Shown in pieces: positions 46,097 to 57,244 of a stretch of DNA of 64,000 nucleotides. Below the pieces are notes generated by a model. It worked only from the letters and a program-made list of their open reading frames with translations, made no database searches and was not told the origin of the DNA. The position numbers and the translations under genes are program-made. Source of the DNA: Zeugodacus cucurbitae (taxonomy: Eukaryota > Arthropoda > Insecta > Diptera > Tephritidae); the NCBI RefSeq assembly GCF_028554725.1, contig NC_071671.1:47196501-47260500 (forward strand), in the 5' to 3' direction. Within the stretch, counting starts at the first letter, position 1. The number at the start of each line of letters is the position of its first letter.

Positions 46097-47652
46097 TAAT
46101 GCATTAATTACTAGCTACTGTCTCATTGGGACTCAGACTGGCCTTCTTCTTACAATGGAAAACACTGATTGTATCATTGATTAGAGCAAATTAAATTACA
46201 CTTTTGCTGCTGCAGGTACTATCTACCAAGCTATCACTTAACAATCAACATATTGAATCAGAAAAATCACATTTTGCATTAAAAACCTACGAGTCACCTG
46301 TCTCCTAAGCAAACAACAAATTCGCTATAATCTATTTGTCATTGATTGTATTTATCATATATTGATCTAGAAGTATTTGTGGTAAAATTAATATTATGTT
46401 TTCCCTCATATACTCGTTATCTGTCAAGGTACATATAAATATGATTTTCATAAAAGTTGACAAGACGACTTATCAGTGCGATATGTGTTGCTCGTGCCAG
46501 TGGGAAAATACAATATTTAATAAAAATAGACGATATGGTAAGTTTTTATTTACTTTGTTTTGATAATTAGCATTTATCCAAATGAATCAGAGTGTTAAAT
46601 ATAGTGCATAAATATAATGTATAATGTCAGCGATCCGTGATTAGATAACAAAAAAATGCGATTGCATTAACTAAACCAGGATAATTGTACCAGTTAGTGA
46701 CACTTTCGTGGTAGTGTGGTGAAATATATTAGAAATGTGCTAAAAATAAATTTGTATTCATTTATCAAATTTGTGAAAAGCTTCTAAATTACACATTATT
46801 GTATCAGTTAAACCCCAGGTCTCGATACCTGGTTATAAATAAAATTCTAAAATAGAGTCGGAAGGGAAATAACATATATGTTTGAAAAGAGCTTGTTAGA
46901 TCCTGGTATTACTAAAATATGCAATGTTTTTGAAAAGGCGACAAGGCCTAGAAAATTTCGATTTGTGATTCAATTGAAAAGCATAGTTTGGAAGCAGAAT
47001 TTTTTGGGAAATTAGTTTTACGTTTGAATTTATATTCTGGCATCTGGAATTTATTATTAATCTCCCATAGCTTTATCGAAGTTGGGAAGCTTTTTTATTC
47101 TGGACCGACTTTGCAAGACTCCTTAAAAGCCAGTAAAGTTTCAAAAAGCGTAATTTTTCTTCGCTGACAGGCAAAAACGAGCTATAAACATGACAAATAT
47201 ATGCAAGAAGTTTAATTCCAAGTTCGATCTAGGAATTGACATGATCTAGTCAGTTTTTGAACTGTTTCATATGCTTTTTAAGGGCTATTTCGCACTAAAT
47301 TTTAAGGAATTTTAAATTTAGCTGACAACTGTTAGTGCATTGGTGTTTTCACAAATTATTCGTAGCTATCAACGCCAAACACCTACACACGAATGCATCG
47401 ATACAAACATATAAGAATGTATATGTACACAGTGCCAAATGGCAATCTCACAAATATATGGGAAAATGCAACGTAAAGGAAATGCTATCACATACACTCA
47501 CTTTCACTGCTACACGCCTGCATAAATAATGAAATAACTATAGACAGTTAGACGACTAGTGAGCTATTCTGCAAAGTGTGTGTGTGGTGCTTGCTTGCTT
47601 GCTACAAACTCTTGGTATATGCGCTACATATACATATATACCGTTACCCGAA
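46097..47652. other. No gene seen
   Basis: AT-rich sequence with short open frames only. Confidence 0.4.
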
Positions 47653-47974
47653 TTAACCCAGGATTACCATATGGTAACGCAAAATATACCGCTATATTTC
47701 CATGAATAACTAGTAAGCTACACGACAAAACTACAAACTATAAGCCGTTATCTTATGCGAAAAACTTGTAGCTTTCAAGAATATTTTAATTTAAAGCATT
47801 GTGAGTTCAATTCGTGAAATTATCGCATTTTAATATAAGCTGCCAAATAAAAAAATCTGGTTTTTCGATATGGCATGACGGTAAGTACTTTTATATAATG
47901 TTTATTTTTCAACCGATTTTAAAATTAATAACACCAATCAATAAAAATTAAACAAGCTATTAAATGTGAATTAA

Positions 47975-48610
47975 GGGGTTACATGGTTTTTTTCCAAAAA
48001 CAATAAGGCCTATTTTCAATATTTTTTTTTTTCTATGTAAAAAAATATTTATTTAATTTAAACTTGTTTCTGTCTTATAGATATATATTTAAAGAATAAT
48101 TTCTGAAATTAAAAAAAAATTAAAACTCCTCCATTGTGACGTCATGACCCCTCGGAAACAAGGTGCGTCCGCGTTGTCAACATAACTCCTGACAGGTTCT
48201 TTAAAATGAAAAAAAAAAAAAAATAGTGTTTTAATTAAGACCATAAACTCATGCTTGAACGAAGGAAAGACAAAAAAAGTTAAATTTGGACATTTTCCCA
48301 AAATAAATAAAAATATCGTTTTTTTTTAATAGTTGTAATTGAAAAAAGAAAAAATCCTTTGTTCAAGCACGAGTAAATTGTATCTCGAACACCTGTGCGT
48401 GTGTCATCAAGATCGGTTGAGTAGTTTTCGAAAAAACGCGTTTAGAGTTTTGAGTAACAATAATACCTGACTTGGAGCGCACACCTTCCAAAGGCTGTAT
48501 CTCCGAAACTATTATTCGGATCGACTTGAAAATTTAGGATAATATTCTTGAGGTGTTGTAGAAAATAATAAAAAAATGATTTTTTGAACCCCCGAAATGC
48601 ATGTAACCCC
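47975..48610 (+). mobile_element. TTAA-flanked element, 636 bases, nested
   Basis: Eleven-base perfect inverted ends GGGGTTACATG at both sides, flanked by TTAA (47,971-47,974 and 48,611-48,614). It contains the phrase AAGGCTGTATCTCCGAAACT and several long T or A runs, but no coding sequence. Probably a Kolobok-, Sola- or piggyBac-mobilised miniature element; the ends alone do not decide. Confidence 0.65.
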
Positions 48611-48669
48611 TTAATTCAATTTGAATATTTTTTTTAAACAAACAAATGCTAGAATATATTTAATAGCTT

Positions 48670-49153
48670 GACGAAGGATATGTGATAGATGATGTACCAA
48701 CCAGAATTTATATAGAGCCTTTAGTGGCTGGCAATATATCTGGCGAAGATTCTGCGGAAGATTAAAATAAAAAAATCGATTTTAATGATCAACCAACAAC
48801 ATCCAATTATACATCACCAGGCAAAATCGGGCACGAAATTTAGTAGAACCGTTGGCCCAGTGCCGCATCGCATACAGAGATGACTGATAGATGATTCTAT
48901 TCAAAATGCCAACTGACCGTATACTATTGCAGATATTATGGTACCAATGCCAAATCGTATGGTCCCATGATTTCTCACAGATATGCCCAGCAACTAGGTC
49001 ATGTAGAACACATTCCTGGTACGATGAAACTGGGCACAAGTAGTGCCAACAAATCGTAGACGTTGTGCGGGTGAAAAATGTAGCGTTAACATGTGGAAAA
49101 TGTAACATTGGACTTTGTGTCAAGTGTTTTGCCAACTACCATACCAAACCATA
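48670..49153 (+). pseudogene. piggyBac-like transposase remnants
   Basis: An N-terminal-looking acidic piece, GYVIDDVPTRIYIEPLVAGN then ISGEDSAED, ends at a stop near 48,763. A C-terminal zinc-binding piece follows at 49,056-49,153: RRRCAGEKC, then in the next frame LTCGKCNIGLCVKCFANYHT, KP and stop. The C-x2-C...C-x-x-C...YH arrangement is the cysteine-rich tail of piggyBac transposases. The catalytic domain is deleted or unreadable. A GTAAGT near 47,880 after ATGGCATGACG might be the donor of a first intron. Confidence 0.6.
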
Positions 49154-49407
49154 ACTGTATTGCCATTAAATATATTTTTTCTTAATTAAAATTTCAATGA
49201 AATGCCTACAAACACGATTTTTCGGTGATAGTATTTCAAAAACGAATAGCAAAGAAAGAATAACGCTGGTTTTTCACATTTTTTGGAAAAGTTACATAAT
49301 GAATCGTAAAACGGACTTAATTTTCGTGCTCAGGAGGTCAAAATACATAGGTGTACTTAATTTCACAAAATCTGAAACGAAAAAAGTTCTGGGCAGTACC
49401 GGGTTAA

Positions 49408-49638
49408 TAACTACAAAATGTGTGTTTTAAGTTAGTATAAGAATGGTGTTGCATTAATTTGAAATCGTATTCTACAATTTATAACACATGATGAAAATAA
49501 CATAATGCAGTGTTTAGTTTTGCAAAATATTTATAATGGTTGATCGTAGTACTTTAATAACTCACTATTCATTAGCTGTTCAGAAGCGAATTAACTCGTA
49601 TAGTTCTCAAAAAATTTAATTTCCATTTAATTTTATTA
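49408..49638. other. No gene seen
   Basis: Short spacer between the piggyBac-like relic and the mariner-derived copy. Confidence 0.4.
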
Positions 49639-49920
49639 TTGGGTCTACAAATTTGCTTCCACCGTTTTTTGTAAATTTAAGGCTTTTTTCACTTAGGACA
49701 GCCTCACCGTACATATCCGAATGCATTCGATGAGTATCAGCCACACTTTTCTTGGAATTACAAAAGAAAAGCAAAATTTCCCGCAAATGTCGAGAATTCG
49801 GCTCAAAGAGTGACATTTTCAGTAGAGAATAAGTTTGGGATGCAAACAGATCTCTACAATTATTTTGTTGGGTTAATATTGACACAAATGTCCAAGATCG
49901 ATATAAAACGATTTAATCGA
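49639..49920 (-). mobile_element. Mariner-derived miniature element, copy 3 (truncated)
   Basis: Intact end TTGGGTCTACAAATTTGCTT next to TA (49,637-49,638); the other end is lost after about 49,920. Minus-strand frame: MSLFEPNSRHLREILLFFC, NSKKSVADTHRMHSDMYGEA and VLSEKS, which extends further into the mariner helix-turn-helix region than copies 1 and 2, and then joins the 3' terminal sequence. So it has a different internal deletion from the same parent. Confidence 0.7.
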
Positions 49921-50934
49921 CTTTATAATATAAATGTCCGAATCCTTCGAACAAAAAACATTTTAATTTGTTTATTAAAATTTAGTAACAAAAAAATTAA
50001 CTTATTTTCAATTTTTACTAACCGTTTGATACTTGTGATCACTACAAATCAATATAATTCCACACTTTCACTGATACACTTATTTCAAATAAGTTTTAAC
50101 AAAAACATTTTGTATGTAATTCTTGCACTTTACATACAAGTATTTTCTTAAATATTTCTCTGCAATTTGAAACATCTAATAAATATTGATGTTGAATCAC
50201 ACTGTTTCACATTCACTCGGAGACAAGCATTGAATTGACAATTGAAGCATTGAACAAGACAACAAGCACGCTAAGCATTGAATCTGAATCCGGCATTAGC
50301 CTGAACATTAACTTGTAACAGCCGTAGCAATTTGTTTAGATTCATAAAGCTGTGACACCGCACCATTACACAAAGGAAGACACAAAGACACATTTCACTT
50401 CAAGAAAGTGAGAGATGCCTTAATTAATGCGAATAAAATTGTCCAGCAGAAATCCTTCATAAAATGCACTTTCTATGCAAATTTTCATTTATTTTTCTTA
50501 AGTACCGTTTTAACTGCAAAAAAATACGAATTAATATTCAAATTACATTTTTGCTTTGTTTAAACAAACGAAGTTAGAGTAACGGCGCTTAATGGCATAT
50601 ACAATGAAAAGTAGAAAATCTGGATATTTTCAATTTCATATTTTCATATTCAAATGTAATGAGCTTTTTATTCACAAGCGCGCATGTAAAAGTACCGACG
50701 GGAAGTTAACCGTAATTTGCAGTTTCACGCACACACGAAAGCACATACAATGGCGTACAGCAACAATGTGTTGCCAAATAAATGCAGACACAAATTGTAA
50801 TTTGAATTATTATTAAACTGATGGTAGGTCAAGCAGTACACAGCTTGTATTCTTTCGAGCACTTGTGCAGCGTTTTATTCGTAAGTGAAAGTTCACTTAT
50901 ACCAACAATCACGCACTTTCGCGAACTTTCACTG
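49921..50934. other. No gene seen
   Basis: AT-rich. Near 50,886-50,901 is an inverted repeat, AAGTGAAAGTTCACTT, and near 50,917 the palindrome TTCGCGAA. Confidence 0.4.
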
Positions 50935-51153
50935 TTATTTCCCGTTAGTTTGATATTTTTTTATTTGAATATCCTTTTGATTTGAAAAAGCGTAAACGCA
51001 CGACCGCGTGCGACACAAAGTCCGGCCAACGACGGAATGATGTTTGTGAACGCACTCAAAGCGCTGAGGAGCTGTTCTGTTCATCAACGCAGCCATCATA
51101 ACAGAGCAGCGGAGCAACGCCAAAATCAGCATCGCTTTGAACATCCCATTCAT
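50935..51153 (-). CDS. Possible small secreted protein, 72 residues
   Basis: ATG at 51,153 opens MNGMFKAMLILALLRCSVMM then AALMNRTAPQRFECVH, with a basic residue before a hydrophobic run that could be a signal peptide, followed by a short Cys- and Arg-containing tail. The region is richer in G+C than its surroundings. There is no homology that I recognise, no splice evidence, and open frames of this size occur by chance, so this is weak. Confidence 0.2.
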   Translation of the reverse strand: MNGMFKAMLILALLRCSVMMAALMNRTAPQRFECVHKHHSVVGRTLCRTRSCVYAFSNQKDIQIKKYQTNGK

Positions 51154-51869
51154 TCATTAGGTTGGCGGAAATGAATGCCAATACACGATGAACGAACGAA
51201 GAGATGGCCGGTGCCGAAGCTGAAGTGTGTGTGTGTGTATGTTAATAGTTTGTAGATCTGAGGGAAATATTTTTCATAAGAGCAACATAGCAACAAATGC
51301 ATATTGCTCTCATGTAGCCAAAAGGACAGCTGCTCTTTTTCACGCGGTCAACTTTCAGTCTATACGAAAGTGTTATTATTCTGGTTTTTGTTGTTATAAT
51401 CCATTTCAACATTAATATTGTGACGATTGGTTCAAACTCTCTCTCATAGAATTTCATTCATTCATTCTGTATTGATAAGAAAGCTTCCTTGTCCACACTC
51501 GCATTACTCATACGACATGGTGTACTCAATGCGCATTCCCTGATATTCCCTGATGTGGCACCGCTGGAGTATAAAGCTTTTCACATATGGTATCGTAAAT
51601 ACCTATTTGTATATATAATACGCACATTGAGCGGAATAACAATTTTGAGCAGAGTACGATATAAGCAAATGAAACAGTGGAAGGAAGACAAGAGAGCTGC
51701 GTGATTATACGTGGAGTGGAAAAGCAACCTGTTGCTAACCAATACGTAACGGAGTTTATATAAATATATATGTAAGTATGTGCAAGTCCTTATCTATGAC
51801 AAACATTATGCTCACATGTGGAGTCTTTCTACGGATTCTTACGGCTGACACTGTCTCTACAGACAGATA
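51154..51869. other. No gene seen
   Basis: Includes a short GT repeat at 51,222-51,236. No coding pattern. Confidence 0.4.
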
Positions 51870-52230
51870 CAATCATGGACAAAATAATAGGGTCACTTTT
51901 TAGAAATATACCCTGAATTTAGTTCACATTTTTTTGGAATTTTCATCGCGAATGGTACCTTATGGTGATTATATATACAGACACCAACGCTTCAGGTGTT
52001 CAAAAAGCCAAAAATTTACAAAAAAAGTATTATGGTAGAGATAGATGCATTATGCTGTAAAGGTGTTTTCATGACCTGGCGTTGGGTCAATATTTTGAAA
52101 TATGAAAAATGTTAATATCTTCACACATGCTACCTTTTGCTGATTAGAGAATGCCTTTAAAGTCGATTTATCGGAAAGACAATGACCCTAAACACACCCA
52201 TCAGTCTTACAAAGCTCAAACATATTTTCA
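51870..52230 (+). mobile_element. Tc1-like transposon relic
   Basis: Starts after TA with CAATCATGGACAAAATAATA, an end typical of some insect Tc1-like elements. A plus-strand frame at 52,178 reads DNDPKHTHQSYKAQTYF, matching the second catalytic motif DNDPKHT of Tc1 transposases. The rest is too decayed to follow and the far end was not found. Confidence 0.55.
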
Positions 52231-52912
52231 TAGCTATTTATGTATTTACATATATTCTCATGATATTTATTAATGACGCTGTATAGAATGCAGATCTTTA
52301 TTTTTTGTAGTCCTTTAAATATTACATCTACTGCATAATACTTAAAAGAAAGGGAACGAATTGCCTAGACAAGGTCTGGCGGTTACTTTGAGTAAAGCTA
52401 TTTATAAGAAACTCGGTTTAAATTATCCCTTTGAACTCAAAAGTGGTTACAAACCAAGAGACTAGCGTGATGGTGGACAACATATTTCATTCACCCAAAT
52501 GACTCGGTTTGCAAATAAAAAAATTAATACGATTAGCCGGAAAGTAGGACTAAGTCTTGGAACATGAACACAATGTAGAACTTAATTACTGTCATACAGC
52601 TTTCCGATCCAAAGTGTTTATCCAACCCTTAAAACGTATATCCTACAAGTTTCAGGTAAAATGGAACTAAAAATCAGTCTTTGAAAACTAAGAATTTTTA
52701 TATAATAGGCTTATTTATAGATAATAAATATCGGACCGATCAGCGATGTTCGCTCTTGTTTAAGAATATCCGATGAAACATAATTACTATAAATTGTTGA
52801 TTTACTCACCATCACTATCTATACCAATACTATATTGAATTTCGACAGTTGACTGCACCACCATATCCATTAGAGTTAAGAAAAATGTATACTCACTTCA
52901 TCTCCATAAAAC
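52231..52912. other. Unresolved, possibly more Tc1-like relic
   Basis: RFANKKINTISRKVGLS (about 52,506-52,556) faintly recalls a transposase helix-turn-helix. Otherwise nothing recognised. Confidence 0.25.
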
Positions 52913-52914
52913 TA

Positions 52915-53802
52915 AAGGGTGATTTTTTAAGAGCTTGATAACTTTTCAAAAAAAAAAAACGCATTTACTTTTTGAAGATAATTTCATTTAAATGTTGACC
53001 GCGGCTGCGTCTTAGGTGGTCCATTCGGAAAGTCCAATTTTGGGCAACTTTTTCGAGCATTTCGGCCGGAATAGCCCGAATTTCTTCGGAAATGTTGTCT
53101 TCCAAAGCTGGAATAGTTGCTGGCTTATTTCTGTAGACTTTAGACTTGACGTAGCCCCACAAAAAATAGTCTAAAGGCGTTAAATCGCATGATCTTGGTG
53201 GCCAACTTACGGGTCCATTTCTTGAGATGAATTGTTCTCCGAAGTTTTCCCTCAAAATGGCCATAGAATCGCGAGCTGTGTGGCATGTAGCGCCATCTTG
53301 TTGAAACCACATGTCAACCAAGTTCAGTTCTTCCATTTTTGGCAACAAAAAGTTTGTTAGCATCGAACGATAGCGATCGCCATTCACCGTAACGTTGCGT
53401 CCAACAGCATCTTTGAAAAAATACGGTCCAATGATTCCACCAGCGTACAAACCACACCAAACAGTGCATTTTTCGGGATGCATGGGCAGTTCTTGAACGG
53501 CTTCTGGTTGCTCTTCACCCCAAATGCGGCAATTTTGCTTATTTACGTAGCCATTCAACCAGAAATGAGCCTCATCGCTGAACAAAATTTGTCGATAAAA
53601 AAGCGGATTTTCACATTTCGAACCGAACACTGATTTTGGTAATAAAATTCAATGATTTGCAAGCGTTGCTCGTTAGTAAGTCTATTCATGATGAAATGTC
53701 AAAGCATACTGAGCATCTTTCTCTTTGACACCATGTCTGAAATCCCACGTGATCTGTCAAATACTAATGCATGAAAATCCTAACCTCAAAAAAATCACCC
53801 GT
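52915..53802 (-). mobile_element. Deleted Tc1/mariner-superfamily element, 888 bases
   Basis: Inverted ends AAGGGTGATTTTTTAAGAG and, from the right, ACGGGTGATTTTTTTGAGG, with TA on both sides (52,913-52,914 and 53,803-53,804). A transposase gene on the minus strand lies inside, missing a central part. Ends are well preserved, so the insertion is fairly recent. Confidence 0.85.
52965..53689 (-). pseudogene. Transposase with D-x36-D spacing, internal deletion
   Basis: ATG at 53,689 gives MNRLTNEQRLQIIEFYYQNQ then CSVRNV; at about 53,620 the frame changes and joins FYRQILFSDEAHFWLNG (first catalytic Asp). The second is in WFQQDGATCHTA and the third in SCDLTPLDYFLWGYVKSKVY; I count 36 residues between them. 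The end is GQHLNEIIFKK. The deletion removed the rest of the DNA-binding domain and shifted the frame, so no active enzyme is expected. From 53,630 on the frame itself is open for 221 codons. The family is common in insects; I do not assign it a subfamily name. Confidence 0.8.
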
Positions 53803-53804
53803 TA

Positions 53805-54319
53805 AAACAGCAAAGCAATTAGCAGAGCACAAAGTTGAGCACCAAGCAATTAGAAATAACAATCAATCCACAAATGAAAGTAAAAGTGCAACGAAAGTAA
53901 GTATACTCTTGGGTGCGATCACATGTTCATGCTCAAGACACGCAAATAATCGCCTATGAGAAAGGAGAATAAAAGCTCTACATAATTGCTACCAGCCAAT
54001 TCAATTTACTTTCAAATGTCACATAGCACGAAACCGCTTATGGCACAATCCTTCTCCAGTTGCCAATTAACAATTTGTTGTTAGTGTTATTGCCGTTCAT
54101 GCTATTAATGTGTCCTCCGCTACGCCGTTGCGATTAATAATAACCGGCCATTAGGTATTAATGAATTAACGCGATTCAATTACTGGCACTAAAGTCAACG
54201 TCACAGTCGCGCTGCGAGTTGCGTGAAATCCTCACCAATAATGAAGACGTTTATGGAAATAAACCGATTGGTTCTATAAACACAAGCATGCAACGAATGG
54301 GTTAGATTAGCTAATACAA
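53805..54319. other. No gene seen
   Basis: Unique-looking DNA between two transposons, with no features recognised. Confidence 0.4.
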
Positions 54320-55645
54320 ATGTATGACGACGCACCTAGGCCTTTGGGAGGCCCATTGTGATACCACTGGGACTGAGATCCTTCACACTATCGAGTCATC
54401 ATTAAACCACCCTGTGGTCCTAATAAAGTGAAAAAGTTCACACAATTTGACATGAGCAACTTCGCCCACATCCTCGAGAAAACCGCGTTCAATAGTTTCG
54501 ATTCTTTTTCTGTACAGAGCCTTGCATCCACAAAGAAGGTGTGTAAATCGTTTCTTCTTCTTCTTGGCAGCTCCTGCAGTAATCATTGAAAAATAGGCCT
54601 AGTCTGCTGGCGTGTCTCCCAATCAGACAGTGTCCCGTTAACACCCCTACAAGGGTTCTTGTTTCATTCCTCTTAAATTTCAATAAGCGGCAAGTACGGC
54701 TCTTATTCCACTCTGGCCACGTTTGTCTACTTACGGGGCAAGTCGTTACCTGTTTCCATTGTGATTCAGCCGTATCTACTGCATGTTTATCGATTAAGTA
54801 TTTGCAGGGTGCCAGAGGTATATAAATTGCCTCTTTATCGGCCTCCAACTGCAGTGTGGTGCCTAGTCTGGCTAGTTCATCTGCTACACACTACTCTGTT
54901 GCAGGTTTGCAGTAGTGAAGATTCTCTCAGTCTAAGTGCCGATTTCGCCGCCTGTTACTTACAGAATATGTCTATAGGCAGTAAGTGCAGAATGGCCTCT
55001 AACGCCTGGCTCGGCGTTGTTCTGAGAGCTCCGCTGGTACATATACATGCCGCTCTTTGTAGGCTACCCATGCTCTTTACTGCGTACTTCTTGTCGATTA
55101 TTGGCCACCAGACCAATATACCGTATGTCATAATCGGCCTTACCACAGCTGTGTAGAGCCAATGCGATATGCGGGGTGTTAGTCCCCATTTTGGTCTGAC
55201 CATCCTTTTGCAGGTGTATAAGGCCAAAGCCGCCATCCTTACCCTAGCTTCCAAGTTTGGTTTCCACGTTAGCTTCCTGTCTAAAAATAGTCCCAGATAG
55301 CTTGCTTTCTCACTTATTGTTAGTGATGTGTCATTTATTGAGGGTGGTGTGAACTCTGGAATCTTGTGTTTCCTAGTAAACAGCACTATCTCAGTTTTAC
55401 TTGCGTTCAGGCTTAATCCACAAGATGTAGCCCATCGATTTAACTCATTTTACCTTGTTTGCATAAGGTCCGCGAGGATACTTGGGAATTTTCCTCTAAT
55501 TGAAACCGCCACATCATCAGTGTAGGCCACAGCATGTACTCCCCCCTTCTCTAGATGTAACAACATACTGTTCATTGTTAAGATCCATAGAAGGGGGGAT
55601 AGCACGCCTCCTTGAGGTGTACCCCTACGGATCAGAGAACTGCAA
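54320..55645 (-). mobile_element. 5'-truncated I/LOA-type LINE
   Basis: Minus-strand fragment starting in the reverse transcriptase (55,640) and running to the C-terminus and a short 3' region. It sits against a Helitron remnant at 55,646, probably inserted into it. Exact 3' end and target duplication were not resolved. Confidence 0.7.
54383..55640 (-). pseudogene. LINE reverse transcriptase/RNase H pseudogene
   Basis: In order on the minus strand: LIRRGTPQGGVLSPLLWI, LEKGGVHAVAYTDDVAVSIR (catalytic box TDD instead of ADD), a stop after DLMQTR, CGLSLNASKTEIVLFTRK, SYLGLFLDRKLTWKPNLEAR, VVRPIMTYGILVWWP. Then most of RNase H is missing: sequence jumps from SALRLRESS to ADELARLGT near 54,880. 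The C-terminus has TLVGVLTGHCLIGRHASRLG, a CRSCQEEEETI block and, after another shift, HLLCGCKALYRKRI. The RNase H remnant separates it from the jockey and RTE copies. Confidence 0.75.
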
Positions 55646-55732
55646 TTATTCCCTTTTTTGAGTCATTGGTTGAGTAACACAAAAAGTAGTATTAGTGCAT
55701 ATAAGTCAAAAATCATCAAACACAAAGATCCA

Positions 55733-56630
55733 CTAAAACACATTTACGCACAGTCCGCACAATTGTCCGTGAGTAAAACAACTCTGTTCTAAATTAATGC
55801 CGGCTACTTTTAATGTTTGCCCCTGAGCTTTATTTATCGTCATAGCGAATGCGATTGTCAGCGGAAACTGTAATCTCTTAAACTTGAATGGCAAATCTGT
55901 CAGAATTATGAGTATACGAGGGATTAAAACATTCTCTCCTTTTGCCATTCCAGTCCAATCATTCCAAAAGCAATCATTCTTTTACAATATTGCGACCGAG
56001 GTGTGTTACTTGCAACCGTGTGCGTTACTTGCAACCGTGTGCCAATACACAGTCTTGGGGCATCTAAATTTCGCATCAAAAGGACAGGAACGCCAGCCTT
56101 AGCCTCAGTTTGTGTGAAGGTACTCCTGACAGTTCTAAAGAATAAAGAAATTCTACAGGGTATGATGTTACTTGTTCAGTATCCATTACAGTGTCTACAG
56201 ACAAAAACTCAACAATATCACCTCCCACGCGTTACATAATTTGCTCGTTTATCTGTCCCACTATTTCATTCGCTAAAATTGCTCTTTTACATAACCATTC
56301 TCTATTCCTCATAATAGTTAGCATTTCGCTATAGACGAAGTTATTTAGATCATCTGGATTATGCACAACATTGCAGAATTCACGATTCAATGTAATCATG
56401 CCATTACCATCCTTTGCCATACGATCTTCTCCAATTTTAAGAAGAGCAGCAGCATATTGTCCAGATTGTACATCACTGTGTAGTTGCCCTCTCATATTTG
56501 TAGACAGACTAAACGTTTTCACGTGCACCCATAACGTTGACGCTTTTAAATACGCATTTATTTCTTCTGCAGGGATGCATTTAGTGATAACCGGCTAAGT
56601 CTGTCTAAAATCGCACTTGAAAACAATACT
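55733..56630 (-). pseudogene. Helitron 2 helicase remnants
   Basis: PIF1-type helicase pieces on the minus strand: DFRQT, a stop, PVIT and PAEEINAYLKASTLWVHVKT (from 56,628), FSLSTNMRGQLHSDVQSGQY, EDRMAKDGNGMITL, RAILANEIVGQINEQIM; then, after shifts, DTVMD and YPVEF-type sequence (about 56,190-56,150), MRNLDAPRLCIGTRLQVTHT, and finally LTIAFAMTINKAQGQTLKVA and SCFTHGQL. The Rep nickase and Walker A are absent. A 19-base direct duplication (GCGTTACTTGCAACCGTGT) disrupts it near 56,000-56,040. Confidence 0.75.
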
Positions 56631-56812
56631 ATACCATGTAGCATAAACAATATGCTACATACATATGAACTTGCACATGAATTGAGAATTAACAAATGAG
56701 AGCGACTGCAAAAATAAAGATTTGGTTAAGAAAATACCTACATCTAACAGCTACCTTAACTACCTAATAATAAAAATGTAACTAAGTACTATCTATCTCC
56801 TAACTAAATTTC

Positions 56813-57182
56813 ATCAAAATCCCTTCAGCCGTTTAGGCATGATAGAGCAAAACTCCCTGCAAAAACCATAAAAAATCACTAACTCAATTCAGTTTTCTGC
56901 CTACTTCCTACCCCCTAAGTACGATGACGTGAGCATTTTGATCTTATATCCGTTTTTAGGTAACCATCTATTACCTTGCTAAATTTCATCAAAATCCGTT
57001 CAGTCGTTTCGATGTGAAAAAGCAAAAGTCGCTACAAAAACGACTAAAAATCACTAACTCAATTTAGTTATCTGTCTACTGCCTACCACCTAAGAACGAT
57101 GGCGTGATTATGTGTAGCCTATGACCATTTCTAGGTTCATCCATCACCATACCAAATTTCATCAAAATCCGTTCAGTCGTTT
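56813..57182. repeat. Internal subrepeats in Helitron 2 leader
   Basis: Three copies of a unit beginning CAAAATCCGTTCAGTCGTTT (about 56,813, 56,989 and 57,160), spaced about 171-176 bases, each preceded or followed by a CACTAACTCAATTYAGTT word. They lie in the 5' leader of the element. Confidence 0.7.
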
Positions 57183-57244
57183 AGGCGTGAAAGAGTAACA
57201 GACAGACAGAGTTACTTTCGCATTTATAATATTTATATGGATAA

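Larger units (their letters stand above)
47657..49403 (+). mobile_element. Decayed piggyBac-like transposon with a nested element
   Basis: TTAA at both sides (47,653-47,656 and 49,404-49,407). Right end, inverted, CCCGGTACTGCCC; left end CCCAGGATTACC, about 8 of 12 bases alike. CCC ends beside TTAA are typical of piggyBac. Transposase remnants from both termini of the protein lie inside. A second TTAA-flanked element occupies 47,975-48,610. The left boundary is less certain than the right. Confidence 0.6.
55646..57241 (-). mobile_element. Helitron 2 (3' part lost)
   Basis: On the minus strand it starts, after an A, with TCCATATAAATATTATAAAT (5' end at 57,241), followed by a leader with repeats and helicase remnants. 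Its 3' end is not found; a LINE abuts it at 55,645. It begins three bases beyond the 3' end of Helitron 1. Confidence 0.7.
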
